Source: JANMAT01 sp031359995
GTDB taxonomy: Bacteria; Actinomycetota; Acidimicrobiia; Acidimicrobiales; Ilumatobacteraceae
NCBI GenBank assembly: GCA_031359995.1
Contig: JANMAT010000109.1
Location: 1 to 64,000, forward strand
Length of the DNA: 64,000 bases
Reading direction: 5' to 3'
This document shows positions 31,380 through 40,166 of the stretch, piece after piece. A program made the position numbers and the translations under genes. The notes under the pieces were generated by a model that worked only from the letters and a program-made list of their open reading frames with translations, was not told where the DNA came from and ran no database searches. How positions within the stretch are numbered: position 1 is the stretch's first letter; the number at the start of each line of letters is the position of its first letter.

Positions 31380-33434
31380 TCACGCCGGGCGCCGGTGGGC
31401 GGTCGGGCGGGCCGAGGCGGCCGCGGGTGCCGACAGCGAGCGGTACAGCTTGGCCAGCTCTCCGGGCAGCGCGGTCACGTCGTCGATGACCGCGTACTTG
31501 TGCTCGGGGCACATGCGGCGCAGGTAGTCGTTGCCGGCCGGGTCGATGGTGACGCAGAACGTCGACACCCCGGCGTGCTCGGCCTCCACCAGGGCGCGGG
31601 CCGTGTCCTGCAGCCCGTACTCCTTGTCGCCCGGCACCGGGCCGTAGTCGCTGTCCTGCGGGTAGCCGTCGGACACCACGATGAGCAGCTTCGTGCGGTA
31701 CGGCTGCTGCACGATCTTGTGCGTCGCGTGCCGGATGGCCGGACCCATGCGCGTGTAGCGACGCGGCTCCATGGCCGCCAGGGCCGCCCACGTGCGCGGC
31801 GACGGCTCGTCGTCGAACTCCTTGGCCACGTGGAACTCGACGTCGTCGTGGCCGGCCCCCGAGAACCCGTACACCGCGTGCTGGTCGCCCAGCAGGTGCA
31901 GCGCGTCGCACATGAGGGCGAGCGACTCCTTGGCGATGTCGATGACGCGGCGGTCGGGGTCCTTGTTCCGGTCGTCGTCGGGGGTGAAGTACGGGTACTC
32001 GAGCGACTCGGGGTCGGCGTACACCGGTGGCGGCGCGTTCGGGTCGACCACGGGCGAGCCGGTCGACGCGCTCAGGTCCATCAGGAACGCGGTGGCCACC
32101 TCGCGCCGGGCCCGGTCGCGCCGCATGTACAACCGCTCGTCGGTGGAGTGCCCGGCCCGACGCGTCACCATGGCGTCGATGGCGGCGTCGAGCTCGATCT
32201 CGTCGCCGTCGGTCACCCGGTGGATGCGCTGCCACGCCTCGGGCCGCATGAACCGGAACCCCCGCCGCACCTGTGCGGCGAGCACCGAGTGCCGCCGGCG
32301 CACCTCCGTCAGGTAGCCGAAGTCGTCACCCCGCAGGCGGTGCTCGTGCAGTTCGCACCACGCCCGGATGTAGCGGACGTGCTCGTGGTCCCACTCGTCG
32401 TAGAAGTACGTGCGGTCGGCCAGCACGCGCGAGGAGCCGCCCACCTTCCTGCCGCCGGCCACCGGCTCGGCCTCCAGGACCTCGGACGGGTCGGCCCCCT
32501 CGGCGACCTCCTGGTCCATGTCCTGGAGCGCGTCGCCCGACGCACTGGCCTGCGCGCTCTGGTAGACGAGGTCGTCGTTCAGCTCGCCCCGGAAGTCGAT
32601 CGAGCCGAAGTCGAACAGGTCGGCCGCGGGCTGCGCCTCGCCCTCGGACGGCATCGGCACGTAGGCACTCGGCGCAGTGCTCTCCTCGGCCGTCGGCTCG
32701 GGGACGAGCTCCACCAGCGCACCGTCGTCGTCTGCGTCGCCGTCCCCGTCGCCGTTGGCCGCGGCCGCTTGGCGCGCCGCCGCCAACACCGAGTCGAGCA
32801 GGGCGAAGATGGTGCGCGTCGCGTCCGCCGTGTCGTGCACGGTGGCGTCGGGGCGCGTCACCGCGGCGGCCGCGTCGAACACCGCGGTGGCGCACCAGCC
32901 CGTTGGGTCCGCCGCCACCAGCAGGTCGGCGTCGGCACCGAGCGACCAGCGCAACAGCGCCTCCAGCAGCCACCGCCACGGGGGTAGGTGCTCGAACGAC
33001 GCGGGCCGCTGGGCCAGCGCGTGGGTGAGCACGCGGTCCACATCGCCCCGGGCGCCCGGGTAGTGGTGGCGGATCGCCGAGTCGATGCGCAGGTCTTCCA
33101 GCACCAGGAAGATCTGGCCCAGCAGCGGCGGCCGCACCGGGCCCAGGAACTCGGACACGTCGGCGGCGAACGTACCGAACTGCACGTAGCCCAACTGGTG
33201 CAGCACGATGGCCCGGTAGGCGCCCCGGTTGTGCCGGGCCACCGGGAACAACGCGAGCTCGGCGGGCAGGTGGATGAGCTCGCCGTCGAACATGACGCGG
33301 TCGGGCTGGCCCCGTTCGGGCGCCTCGGCGATGGGCTCCAGCGTGATCGCCCGCCCGGCCACCGCCTGGGCGAACAGCGTGAGCACCGGCGCGATGTCGG
33401 CCAGCAGCACCGCCCCAGGCGCGCCGTCGGTCAC
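31380..33434 (-). CDS. VWA-domain protein of the NorD/CbbO type
   Basis: A 684-aa protein partnering a MoxR-type ATPase. The C-terminal VWA domain (about residues 450-660) has the metal-ion-dependent adhesion motif as DLSASTGS (about 452-459) and a later VVSDGYPQD. The middle is acidic and low-complexity (about 250-330, NGDGDGDADDDG). GTG 33434 overlaps the ATPase stop (GTGA), so the two are coupled. NorD/CbbO proteins act with NorQ/CbbQ to insert metal or remodel target enzymes; no NO reductase or RuBisCO gene is in the window, so the target is unknown. Confidence 0.83.
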   Translation of the reverse strand: MTDGAPGAVLLADIAPVLTLFAQAVAGRAITLEPIAEAPERGQPDRVMFDGELIHLPAELALFPVARHNRGAYRAIVLHQLGYVQFGTFAADVSEFLGPVRPPLLGQIFLVLEDLRIDSAIRHHYPGARGDVDRVLTHALAQRPASFEHLPPWRWLLEALLRWSLGADADLLVAADPTGWCATAVFDAAAAVTRPDATVHDTADATRTIFALLDSVLAAARQAAAANGDGDGDADDDGALVELVPEPTAEESTAPSAYVPMPSEGEAQPAADLFDFGSIDFRGELNDDLVYQSAQASASGDALQDMDQEVAEGADPSEVLEAEPVAGGRKVGGSSRVLADRTYFYDEWDHEHVRYIRAWCELHEHRLRGDDFGYLTEVRRRHSVLAAQVRRGFRFMRPEAWQRIHRVTDGDEIELDAAIDAMVTRRAGHSTDERLYMRRDRARREVATAFLMDLSASTGSPVVDPNAPPPVYADPESLEYPYFTPDDDRNKDPDRRVIDIAKESLALMCDALHLLGDQHAVYGFSGAGHDDVEFHVAKEFDDEPSPRTWAALAAMEPRRYTRMGPAIRHATHKIVQQPYRTKLLIVVSDGYPQDSDYGPVPGDKEYGLQDTARALVEAEHAGVSTFCVTIDPAGNDYLRRMCPEHKYAVIDDVTALPGELAKLYRSLSAPAAASARPTAHRRPA

Positions 33435-34264
33435 GGCAACAACACGTCCACGATGTCGGTCACTGCGTCCTGCACGTCGGCGTCGTCGGTGACGGCCCGC
33501 ACGATGGCGGCGTCGCACGCCCGCCGCGGCGCCACGCCGCCGGCGATGAGCTGCCCGGCGTACACGAGCAGGCGCGTGCTCACACCTTCCTCGAAGCCGT
33601 GCTCGCGCAGGTTGCGGACCTTCTCCCCCACCAGCGCCAACTGCATCGCCAGGTCGGGCCCGACCCCGCTCTCGTGCTCGACGATGGTGGCCTCCACCGT
33701 CACCTCGGGGTAGGTGAACTCCAGGCTCACGAACCGCTGCCGCGTGGACGGCTTCAGGTCCTTCAGGATGCTCTGGTAGCCCGGGTTGTACGAGATGACG
33801 AGCAGGAAGTCGGGATGGGCATCGACCATCTCGGAGGTCTTCTCGATGGGCAGCACGCGGCGATGGTCGGTGAGAGAGTGGATCACCACCGTCGTGTCCT
33901 TGCGGGCCTCCACCACCTCGTCCAGGTAGCACAGCGCACCGGTGCGCACCGCCCGCGTGAGCGGCCCGTCCATCCACACCGTCTCGTCGCCCTGCAGCAG
34001 GTACCGACCGACCAGATCGGTGGCGGTCAGATCCTCGTGGCACGCCACGGTGATGAGCGGCATGGCGTGGTCGCGGCCGCGGAACAGGCGCCAGGCCATG
34101 TGCTCCACGAAGCGGGTCTTGCCGCACCCCGTGGGCCCCTTCAGGAGCACGGGCAGCTTGGCCCGGTACGCCGCCTCGAACACCTGCACCTCGTCGGCGG
34201 TGGGCAGGTACCAGGGCTCGTCGCGCCGGCGGGTGGAGGGGACGACCGGTGCGGCTTCAGCCAT
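33431..34264 (-). CDS. MoxR-type AAA+ ATPase (NorQ/CbbQ-like)
   Basis: A 277-aa AAA+ ATPase. Walker A is GPTGCGKT at residues 43-50, Walker B CYLDEV near 113, and the NPGYQS sensor near 165, all typical of CbbQ/NorQ-class MoxR proteins. These couple ATP hydrolysis to activation of a partner enzyme together with a VWA protein, encoded directly downstream with a four-base overlap. The ATG at 34264 is divergent from an LLM oxidoreductase start 76 bp away, so the two transcripts share a promoter region. Confidence 0.88.
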   Translation of the reverse strand: MAEAAPVVPSTRRRDEPWYLPTADEVQVFEAAYRAKLPVLLKGPTGCGKTRFVEHMAWRLFRGRDHAMPLITVACHEDLTATDLVGRYLLQGDETVWMDGPLTRAVRTGALCYLDEVVEARKDTTVVIHSLTDHRRVLPIEKTSEMVDAHPDFLLVISYNPGYQSILKDLKPSTRQRFVSLEFTYPEVTVEATIVEHESGVGPDLAMQLALVGEKVRNLREHGFEEGVSTRLLVYAGQLIAGGVAPRRACDAAIVRAVTDDADVQDAVTDIVDVLLP

Positions 34265-34339
34265 CCCTCGACAATGGCACACGGACCCCGCCGACCACGA
34301 GGTCGATCGCCCACCGGTCGGCGTCGTAGGGTCGGGACC

Positions 34340-35203
34340 ATGGAGATCGGCGCGGTCCTGCCGCACAACGAGATCGGAACCGACCCGGGCGCCATCAAGG
34401 CGTACCTGCAGGGCGTGGAGGACATGGGGTTCACCCACCTCCTCGTGTACGACCACATCCTGGGCGCCGACCCCGACCGGCCCGGCGGCTTCAAGGGCGC
34501 CTATGACAAGCACGTCGCCTTCCACGAACCGCTCACGTTCTTCGCCTTTGGCGCGGCGTGCACGACCACGCTCGAGTTCGTGTCGACCGTGATGATCCTG
34601 CCCCAGCGCCAGACCGTCATGGTGGCCAAGCAGGCGGCCGAGGTCGCCGTGCTGTCGAACAACCGGGTGCGCCTCGGCGTGGGCACCGGCTGGAACCAGA
34701 TCGAGTACGTGGGCCTCAACGAGCGCTTCGACAACCGGGGCCGGCGCCAAGCCGAGCAGGTCGAGCTCATGCGCCTGCTGTGGGCTGACGACTCCATCAA
34801 CTTCGCCGGCGAGTTCCACACCATCGACCTGGCCGGCATCAACCCGCGGCCGACCAAGCCCATCCCGATCTGGTTCGGCGGCTCGGCCCCCGCCCTGCTG
34901 GAGCGGTGCGCCCGCCTCGGCGACGGGTTCATGCCCCTCGGCACTCCCAACGACAAGTCGGCCGCTCTGCTCGACACCATCCGCGGCCACCGCGAGGCGC
35001 TCGGGCTGAGCATGGACGGGTTCGGCGTGCAGGCCCAGGCCCAGTACGCCGGCGGCACGCCCGAGCGCTGGACCGGGCACGCCGACAAGTGGCGGGCGCT
35101 CGGTGCCACCCACATGGCGCTGGCCACCCACAACGCCGGCCCCACCGACGTCGACGGCCATCTCGCCCGCCTCCGCGAGTACGGCGAGGTCGTCACCGGC
35201 TGA
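34340..35203 (+). CDS. LLM-class F420-dependent oxidoreductase
   Basis: A 287-aa luciferase-like TIM-barrel protein of the type that uses coenzyme F420 or flavin. Diagnostic stretches are VYDHILGAD (about residues 34-42), VSTVMILPQRQTVMVAKQAAEV near 85, RLGVGTGWNQIEY near 113 and IPIWFGGSAP near 175. It starts MEIGAVLPHNEIGTD. The substrate is unknown. The last codons (SSAGTACGGCG region, from 35178) are repeated just downstream, so the gene end has been copied by a tandem duplication without altering the reading frame. Confidence 0.85.
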   Translation: MEIGAVLPHNEIGTDPGAIKAYLQGVEDMGFTHLLVYDHILGADPDRPGGFKGAYDKHVAFHEPLTFFAFGAACTTTLEFVSTVMILPQRQTVMVAKQAAEVAVLSNNRVRLGVGTGWNQIEYVGLNERFDNRGRRQAEQVELMRLLWADDSINFAGEFHTIDLAGINPRPTKPIPIWFGGSAPALLERCARLGDGFMPLGTPNDKSAALLDTIRGHREALGLSMDGFGVQAQAQYAGGTPERWTGHADKWRALGATHMALATHNAGPTDVDGHLARLREYGEVVTG

Positions 35204-35482
35204 CCCTGTTGGGCGGCGGCGCGGGCACCGGCCCCTCGGGCTCTGGTTGCGCGAGACCGCCCGGGCGCGTGGCCCGCGCAAGTACGGCGAGGTCGTCACC
35301 GGCTGACCCTGTTGGGCCGGCGGCGCGGGCACCGGCCCCTCGGGCTCTGGTTGCGCGAGACCGCCCGGGCGCGTGGCTCGCGCAATCAAAGCGATCGACC
35401 GAGCCGCCGGGCGCCGCCCCCTCGGGCTCTGGTTGCGCAAGCCGGTGCCGGCGCGTGGCTCGCGCAATCAAAGCGATCGACC
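35178..35482. repeat. tandem palindromic repeats including a copied gene end
   Basis: A 103-bp unit (35178-35280) is repeated as 35281-35384 with one inserted base; it contains the last 26 bp of the LLM gene. Each copy holds a palindrome with arms TTGCGCGAG/C[TC]CGCGCAA (35247-35281 and 35351-35385), the second enclosing CGCCCGGGCG. A third, partial copy of the palindrome (35433-35467) lies 82 bp further, with a conserved GCGCAATCAAAGCGATCGA tail (copies near 35380 and 35462). This accounts for nearly all of the 316-bp gap before the next gene. Confidence 0.8.
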
Positions 35483-35519
35483 GGGTCGACCGGGCGGACG
35501 CTCGGCGGGCGCCTGCGGG

Positions 35520-36284
35520 TCAGGCGGCTGGACCCGGGGTCTCGGGCAGGCCGCTGAAGGCGCGCAGCGCCCCGGCGTCGGCGGTGCGCTCGCCCGCCGC
35601 GTCGCGCAGGGTGTACGTGCGGTCGAGCCACGGCGACGCCACCGCATCGGGCCGCAGGGCCCACACCGAGAACAGCGGCTGGCGGCCGGCCCGCGGGATC
35701 ACCACGTGCCGGCCGACCACCGTGAACCCCTGCTCGGCCGCGGCCGCGTGCAGGCGGGGCTCGGCGTCGGCGTCGCCGCACACCACGAACCAACCATCGG
35801 GCGCCACCAACCGCGCCGCGGCCGCCACGTAGTCCTCGATGCCGCCGCGGTACTCGATGCGGGCGAAGGCCCGCTGGCGATCGGTGGCGGCCCCGGCCGA
35901 GCCGGGTGGGAAGTACGGCGGTGTGCCCGTCACCAGATCGAACGGGCCGCCGAGCGCGGCGACGACCTCGGGTTCGCGCAGGTCGCCGTGGTGGATGGCG
36001 ATGCGGTCGCCGAGCCCGTTGTGGGCCACGTTGCGCTGCAGCAGCGCGAACGACTCGTCCTGGGCCTCCACACCGGCCAGCCTGGCCGCCGGAACCGACC
36101 AGGCGAGGTGCAGCAGCACCGACCCCAACCCGCAGCCGAGATCGCAGATGCGCGCCGGCGCAGGACACGCCTGCATGGCGACCCACGCCGTGATCACGTC
36201 GTCGGAGGAGAAGCGGTGGCCCTTGGCCCGCTGGTACACCTGCACTCCCGCGGTCAGGACGTCGAGCGTGATCTTCTCGGACAC
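35520..36284 (-). CDS. TrmN6-like SAM methyltransferase
   Basis: A 254-aa class I methyltransferase. The glycine loop is ICDLGCGLGSVLLHLA (about residues 44-59), the acidic motif AGVEAQDES near 70, and the catalytic motif GTPPYFPPG near 118 replaces the usual NPPY, as in TrmN6/HemK-type N-methyltransferases acting on adenine or glutamine. It starts at GTG 36284 with VSEKITLDVL, resembling the family's opening. A tRNA A37 or related N6-adenine target is plausible but not proven. It is divergent from the MFS exporter (82 bp between starts). Confidence 0.78.
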   Translation of the reverse strand: MSEKITLDVLTAGVQVYQRAKGHRFSSDDVITAWVAMQACPAPARICDLGCGLGSVLLHLAWSVPAARLAGVEAQDESFALLQRNVAHNGLGDRIAIHHGDLREPEVVAALGGPFDLVTGTPPYFPPGSAGAATDRQRAFARIEYRGGIEDYVAAAARLVAPDGWFVVCGDADAEPRLHAAAAEQGFTVVGRHVVIPRAGRQPLFSVWALRPDAVASPWLDRTYTLRDAAGERTADAGALRAFSGLPETPGPAA

Positions 36285-36365
36285 GACCGAGACATATACG
36301 TCCAGAACGTGTCCGCGAACCAATCTCGACCGGCGGCGGGCGCCAGGCGGGCCAGACTGCAGGCG

Positions 36366-37787
36366 ATGACCGACGCCGTCTTGGGTACGACGCGATGGCG
36401 CCCCACCGCCCTCGTCGCCGGTGCTGCCGGCCTGCTCATCTCGCTCGACACGACGGTGAACATCGCCTTCCCCGCCATCACGGCGGCCTTCACGCTGCGG
36501 GTGAGCCAGATCCAGTGGGTCGTCATCAGCTACGTGCTCACCTACGCCAGCCTGCTGCTCACCACCGGTCGGTTGGGTGACGTCTTCGGACACCGGCGCG
36601 TCGTGACCGCCGGGCTCGTGCTCACGTCGATCGGGGTGGCCGCCTGCGGCGTGGCGCCCCACTTCGGGCTCTTCCTCGGCGCCCGCGTGGTCCAGGGCCT
36701 CGGCGCGGCGTTGGTGCTCGGCGCCGCGCCGGCCCTCGTCACCCTCGTCGCGTCGGAGGGTGACCGCAGTCGGGCGCTCGGCCGGTTCCAGCTCGGTGTC
36801 GCCCTCGGCGCCGCGATCGGTCCCGCGCTCGGTGGGGTGCTCGTGAGCTCCACCAGTTGGCGCTCGGTGTACCTGTTCCGCGCGCCCGTGGCGCTGGTGG
36901 TGCTCGCGGTGCTCATCGCGGTCGTACCGGGCGGCCGCGTCGTCCGGTCGGCCACGGCCAGCCTGGGGACCATCGACCTCGGCGGCGCCCTCACGGTCGG
37001 CGCCGCGCTCGCCGCCCTCCTGCTCGCACTCAGCCGCGTGCGTGATGCCGGGTGGGCGTCCCCGCTCGTCGTCGGCGGGCTGGTGGTCGCCCTCGCCCTG
37101 TTCGCCGTGTGGGTCGCGATCGAACGGCGCGCGACCGAGCCGGTGGTCGACCTTCGCCTGCTGGCCAACCCCTCGTTCTCGCTCGCCAACGCCCTGAACC
37201 TGGTGGCCAACGCCACCATGTTCGCCATCTGGCTGTTGGCGCCGTACTACCTCGTGAACGTCCGCGGTCTGTCGACCATCATCGGTGGCATCGTGCTCGG
37301 CATGGCCCCGCTGGCGACGGCGCTCAGCGCGCCGGTGGCCGGATGGCTCGACGGGCGCGTGAGCACGGGCCGGTTGTGCACCGTCGGGCTGGCACTCGAA
37401 GCGGTCGGTCTCGGCACCGTCGCCCTCGTCGACGGGCACACGCCGCTCGTGCTCGTGAGTGGGGCCTTCGCCCTGGTCGGCCTCGGGATCGGGCTGTTCA
37501 CGGTGCCCAACCTCAGCTACGTGATGGGGTCCATCCCCCGTGCCCGCCAGGGTGTGGCGGGCGGGCTGAGCCAGATGATGCGCACGGTCGGTGTGGTGTC
37601 CGGCGTGACCTTCGCGAGCCTGTTCTTCGACACGCGCCAACGGGCGCACGGTGGCGGCACCGACGCGTTCGTGCCGGCGTTCCGTGACGTCTTCGTGCTC
37701 GCGGCGACGATGTGTGGCGCGGCCACGGCGGCGTCGCTGTTCCGCTCACCGGTGGGCGCTCGCGTCACACCGACGCTTCACGGATGA
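36366..37787 (+). CDS. MFS transporter, DHA2 (14-TM drug/H+ antiporter) type
   Basis: A 473-aa membrane protein with about 14 hydrophobic helices along its length. The family signatures are visible: LDTTVNIAFPAI (motif D1-like, residues 26-37), GRLGDVFGHRR (motif A, about 68-78) and GAALVLGAAPALV (motif B). DHA2 members export lipophilic drugs or metabolites using the proton gradient. The 3' end overlaps the convergent LLM gene by 23 bp. No adjacent regulator gives a substrate. The start is ATG 36366. Confidence 0.87.
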   Translation: MTDAVLGTTRWRPTALVAGAAGLLISLDTTVNIAFPAITAAFTLRVSQIQWVVISYVLTYASLLLTTGRLGDVFGHRRVVTAGLVLTSIGVAACGVAPHFGLFLGARVVQGLGAALVLGAAPALVTLVASEGDRSRALGRFQLGVALGAAIGPALGGVLVSSTSWRSVYLFRAPVALVVLAVLIAVVPGGRVVRSATASLGTIDLGGALTVGAALAALLLALSRVRDAGWASPLVVGGLVVALALFAVWVAIERRATEPVVDLRLLANPSFSLANALNLVANATMFAIWLLAPYYLVNVRGLSTIIGGIVLGMAPLATALSAPVAGWLDGRVSTGRLCTVGLALEAVGLGTVALVDGHTPLVLVSGAFALVGLGIGLFTVPNLSYVMGSIPRARQGVAGGLSQMMRTVGVVSGVTFASLFFDTRQRAHGGGTDAFVPAFRDVFVLAATMCGAATAASLFRSPVGARVTPTLHG

Positions 37788-38811
37788 CGTCGATGGCCTG
37801 CTCCAGGTGGGCGATCTGCTCGGCCGCGGTCGTTCCCGACGGCGACAAGCGCAGCGAGTTCACGCCCGCCGCCGCATACGCCTTCAACCGCGCGACGGCC
37901 ATGGCGCGCGTGCCGATGGGGTTGCTGGCCAGCACGAACTCGGCCGGCACCGCCTTGATGGCGGACTCCTTGTCGCCGCCCACCCACAGCCGCTGCACCT
38001 CGGCGGCCACGTCGGCCCAACCGGCACGCGAGTAGGCCGAGTTGTAGAAGTTCGTCGTCGCCGATCCCATCGCGCCCAACGTGAACGCCAGCGACGGCCG
38101 GTAGCGGTCGATCACCGCATCCACGTCGTCGTTCACGTCGATGGTGGCCGACACCTGGATGTCGATGTCGGCCAAGGACCGGCCGGCCTTGGCCGCGCCC
38201 GCCGCGATGTGGCCGATCGTCTCCGACGCGCCCTCGGGCACGAACGACGTGCCGAGCCAGCCGTCGGCCACCTCACCGGTGAGCTCGAGTGACTTCGGGC
38301 CCAACGTGGCCAGGTAGATCGGCAGCTCGGGCGCGGCCGGCAGCGACAGGCGCAGCGCCTTGCCCTCGCCACCGGGGCGGGGCAGCACGTAGTGCTGGCC
38401 GTCGTACTTCAAACGCTCACCGTTCAGCCCCTGGCGCACGATGGCCACGTACTCGCGCAGGCGGCCCAGGGCGTGGGCGAACGGCACGCCGTGCAGACCT
38501 TCCACGACCTGCGGCCCGCTCACGCCGAGCCCGAGCACGAAGCGGCCGTTGGTGAGCCGGTGCATGGTGAGCGCGGTCATCGCCGTCATCGACGGCGCAC
38601 GCGCGCTGATCTGCATGATGCCCGTGGCGAGCTTGATGCGCTCGGTCAGCGGGGCCAGGTAGGCCAGGGGGGCGATCGTCTCCATGCCCCACGCCTCGGC
38701 GCTCCACGCGAAGTCGACGCCGGCACGGTCGGCGAAGCGGACGAGCTCGACCACGCCCTCCCAATCGCTGCCGTCGTAGTAGGCACTACCGATCCCCAGT
38801 CCGATGCGCAT
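37765..38811 (-). CDS. LLM-class F420-dependent oxidoreductase
   Basis: A 348-aa luciferase-like oxidoreductase. It begins MRIGLGIGSAYYDGSDW and has ADRAGVDFAWSAEAWG (about residues 28-43), IKLATGIMQISARAPSMTAM near 60, GRFVLGLGVSGPQVVEG near 88, and PIYLATLGPKSLELTGEVADGW near 165, the usual F420/flavin pocket pattern. It is about 60 residues longer than the LLM gene at 34340 and clearly a different subgroup. Convergent overlap with the MFS gene and a divergent deacetylase start 65 bp away. Substrate unknown. Confidence 0.85.
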   Translation of the reverse strand: MRIGLGIGSAYYDGSDWEGVVELVRFADRAGVDFAWSAEAWGMETIAPLAYLAPLTERIKLATGIMQISARAPSMTAMTALTMHRLTNGRFVLGLGVSGPQVVEGLHGVPFAHALGRLREYVAIVRQGLNGERLKYDGQHYVLPRPGGEGKALRLSLPAAPELPIYLATLGPKSLELTGEVADGWLGTSFVPEGASETIGHIAAGAAKAGRSLADIDIQVSATIDVNDDVDAVIDRYRPSLAFTLGAMGSATTNFYNSAYSRAGWADVAAEVQRLWVGGDKESAIKAVPAEFVLASNPIGTRAMAVARLKAYAAAGVNSLRLSPSGTTAAEQIAHLEQAIDVIREASV

Positions 38812-38875
38812 GGGCGGACGCTACGAGTCACCCCACCGCCCGGGCAACCCTGCGGACGCGGGTAGGTTCCCGTGG

Positions 38876-39739
38876 GTGAGCACGCTCGCCGACAACGAGA
38901 AGGGCTACGTCTGCCTCTCCTTCGACTTCGACGGTCCGTCGCTGTGGATGCAGCGGCGCATGACGACGCCCACCCCGGTGTCGCGCGGCGAGTTCGGCGC
39001 GGTGGCCGTGCCCCGCATCCTGAAGCTGCTCGGCCGGCGGGGCATCGCCGCCACGTTCTTCGTGCCCGGTCACACGATCGAGACGTACCCCGACGTGTGC
39101 CGCATGGTCGTCGACGCCGGGTGCGAGGTCGGCCTGCACGGCTACGCCCACGAGTTCAACCCGACGCTCGGACCCGACGAGGAGCGGGCCGTGTTCGCCC
39201 GCTCCATCGAGCTGGTCGAGCGGCTCACCGGCCGCCATCCGGCTGGCTACCGGGCACCGAGCGGTGATCTGACGGAGCAGACCGTCGGCAACCTGGTGGA
39301 CCACGGCATCGCCTACGACAGCTCGCTCATGGGCCATGACTACCAGCCCTACCGGCTGCGCCGCGGCGACCACCTGCCCGACGACGGGCCGGCCCAGTGG
39401 GGCGACGAGACCGACGTGATCGAGCTGCCGTGGAGCTGGACGCTCGACGACTACGTGTACCTCGAGTTCGTCACGTTCCGCCGCATGCTCATGCCCGGCC
39501 TGCGCCGCCCCGAGGACATGTTCGCCAACTTCACCGGCGACGTGCGCTGGATGGTGCGCGAGGTGCGCCACGGCGTGTGCACGGTGGTGTTCCACCCGCA
39601 GGTGATCGGCCGGGGCCATCGCCTGCTCGCCCTCGAGCAGTGGCTCGACGAGATCACCGACCTCGGCATCACCTACGCCCGCATGGACCACGTGGCCGAA
39701 GCCGTCGCCGCCGGCCGCGCCTTCGGCATCGAGGACTGA
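38876..39739 (+). CDS. polysaccharide deacetylase family protein
   Basis: A 287-aa NodB-fold (carbohydrate esterase 4) enzyme. Metal ligands are visible: SFDFDG (residues about 18-23) gives the Asp pair and LHGYAHEF (about 90-97) the HxxxH motif; RAPSGD near 128 and a C-terminal VVFHPQ supply the remaining motifs. It resembles PuuE/allantoinase-like and peptidoglycan deacetylase subgroups that lack a signal peptide, so it may act in the cytosol on small amides or sugars. GTG 38876 was chosen because codons further upstream have coding-unlike composition. Confidence 0.83.
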   Translation: MSTLADNEKGYVCLSFDFDGPSLWMQRRMTTPTPVSRGEFGAVAVPRILKLLGRRGIAATFFVPGHTIETYPDVCRMVVDAGCEVGLHGYAHEFNPTLGPDEERAVFARSIELVERLTGRHPAGYRAPSGDLTEQTVGNLVDHGIAYDSSLMGHDYQPYRLRRGDHLPDDGPAQWGDETDVIELPWSWTLDDYVYLEFVTFRRMLMPGLRRPEDMFANFTGDVRWMVREVRHGVCTVVFHPQVIGRGHRLLALEQWLDEITDLGITYARMDHVAEAVAAGRAFGIED

Positions 39740-39758
39740 TCACCGCCGGCCGCCCTTC

Positions 39759-39787
39759 GGTCGATCCTGACCACCGCCTGTTCGTCG
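39759..39787 (+). promoter_or_regulatory. candidate ECF sigma promoter upstream of DGPF gene
   Basis: GGTCGA (39759-39764), an 18-bp spacer, then CGTCG (39783-39787), 32 bp before the DGPF gene start. The same hexamer, spacer length and downstream element recur before the VOC gene (41366-41394). It resembles the TGTCGA / CG[AT]C motif reported for ECF42 sigma factors, and the sigma gene lies between the two sites. Confidence 0.5.
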
Positions 39788-39819
39788 TTGAGAGCAGAAC
39801 ACGACAGAAAGACCACCTC

Positions 39820-40158
39820 ATGCGCTACCTCGCCTTCATCTGGACCAAGTGGGACTCCGACGATGACGTCGACCCAGCCGAGTTCGGCCGGTACGCCGAG
39901 TTCAACGCCGCCGCCGGGGCCGCCGGCGTGCGGGTGCAAGGTCTCGCTCTCCACCCGGTGTCCTCCGCGACCACGGTCCGCCTCCGAGACCGACAGACCC
40001 TGCTCACCGACGGACCGTTCGTCGAGAGCAAGGAGCAGCTCAGCGGCTTCTACCTGTTCGAGTGCGAGAACCTCGACGAGGCCGTGCGCTGGGCGTCACA
40101 GATCCCGGGAGCACGCCACGGTGCCATCGAGGTCCGACCGGTGCTCAACGAGAGCTGA
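39820..40158 (+). CDS. DGPF (YCII-related) domain protein
   Basis: A 112-aa protein of the YCII/DGPF family, with the name-giving motif in LLTDGPFVES (about residues 62-71). Small dimeric ferredoxin-like fold proteins of unknown biochemistry, almost always encoded next to ECF42-type sigma factors, as here (sigma gene starts eight bases after its stop). It is thus the first gene of a sigma module and a probable target of that sigma. Role suggested in the literature is stress response; nothing in the sequence decides it. Confidence 0.88.
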   Translation: MRYLAFIWTKWDSDDDVDPAEFGRYAEFNAAAGAAGVRVQGLALHPVSSATTVRLRDRQTLLTDGPFVESKEQLSGFYLFECENLDEAVRWASQIPGARHGAIEVRPVLNES

Positions 40159-40166
40159 CTCCACCC

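Noticed and set aside
31380..34264. Denitrification (NO reductase) locus suggested by the NorQ/NorD-like pair
   Set aside because: No norB, norC or related gene is in the window; MoxR/VWA pairs serve many clients.
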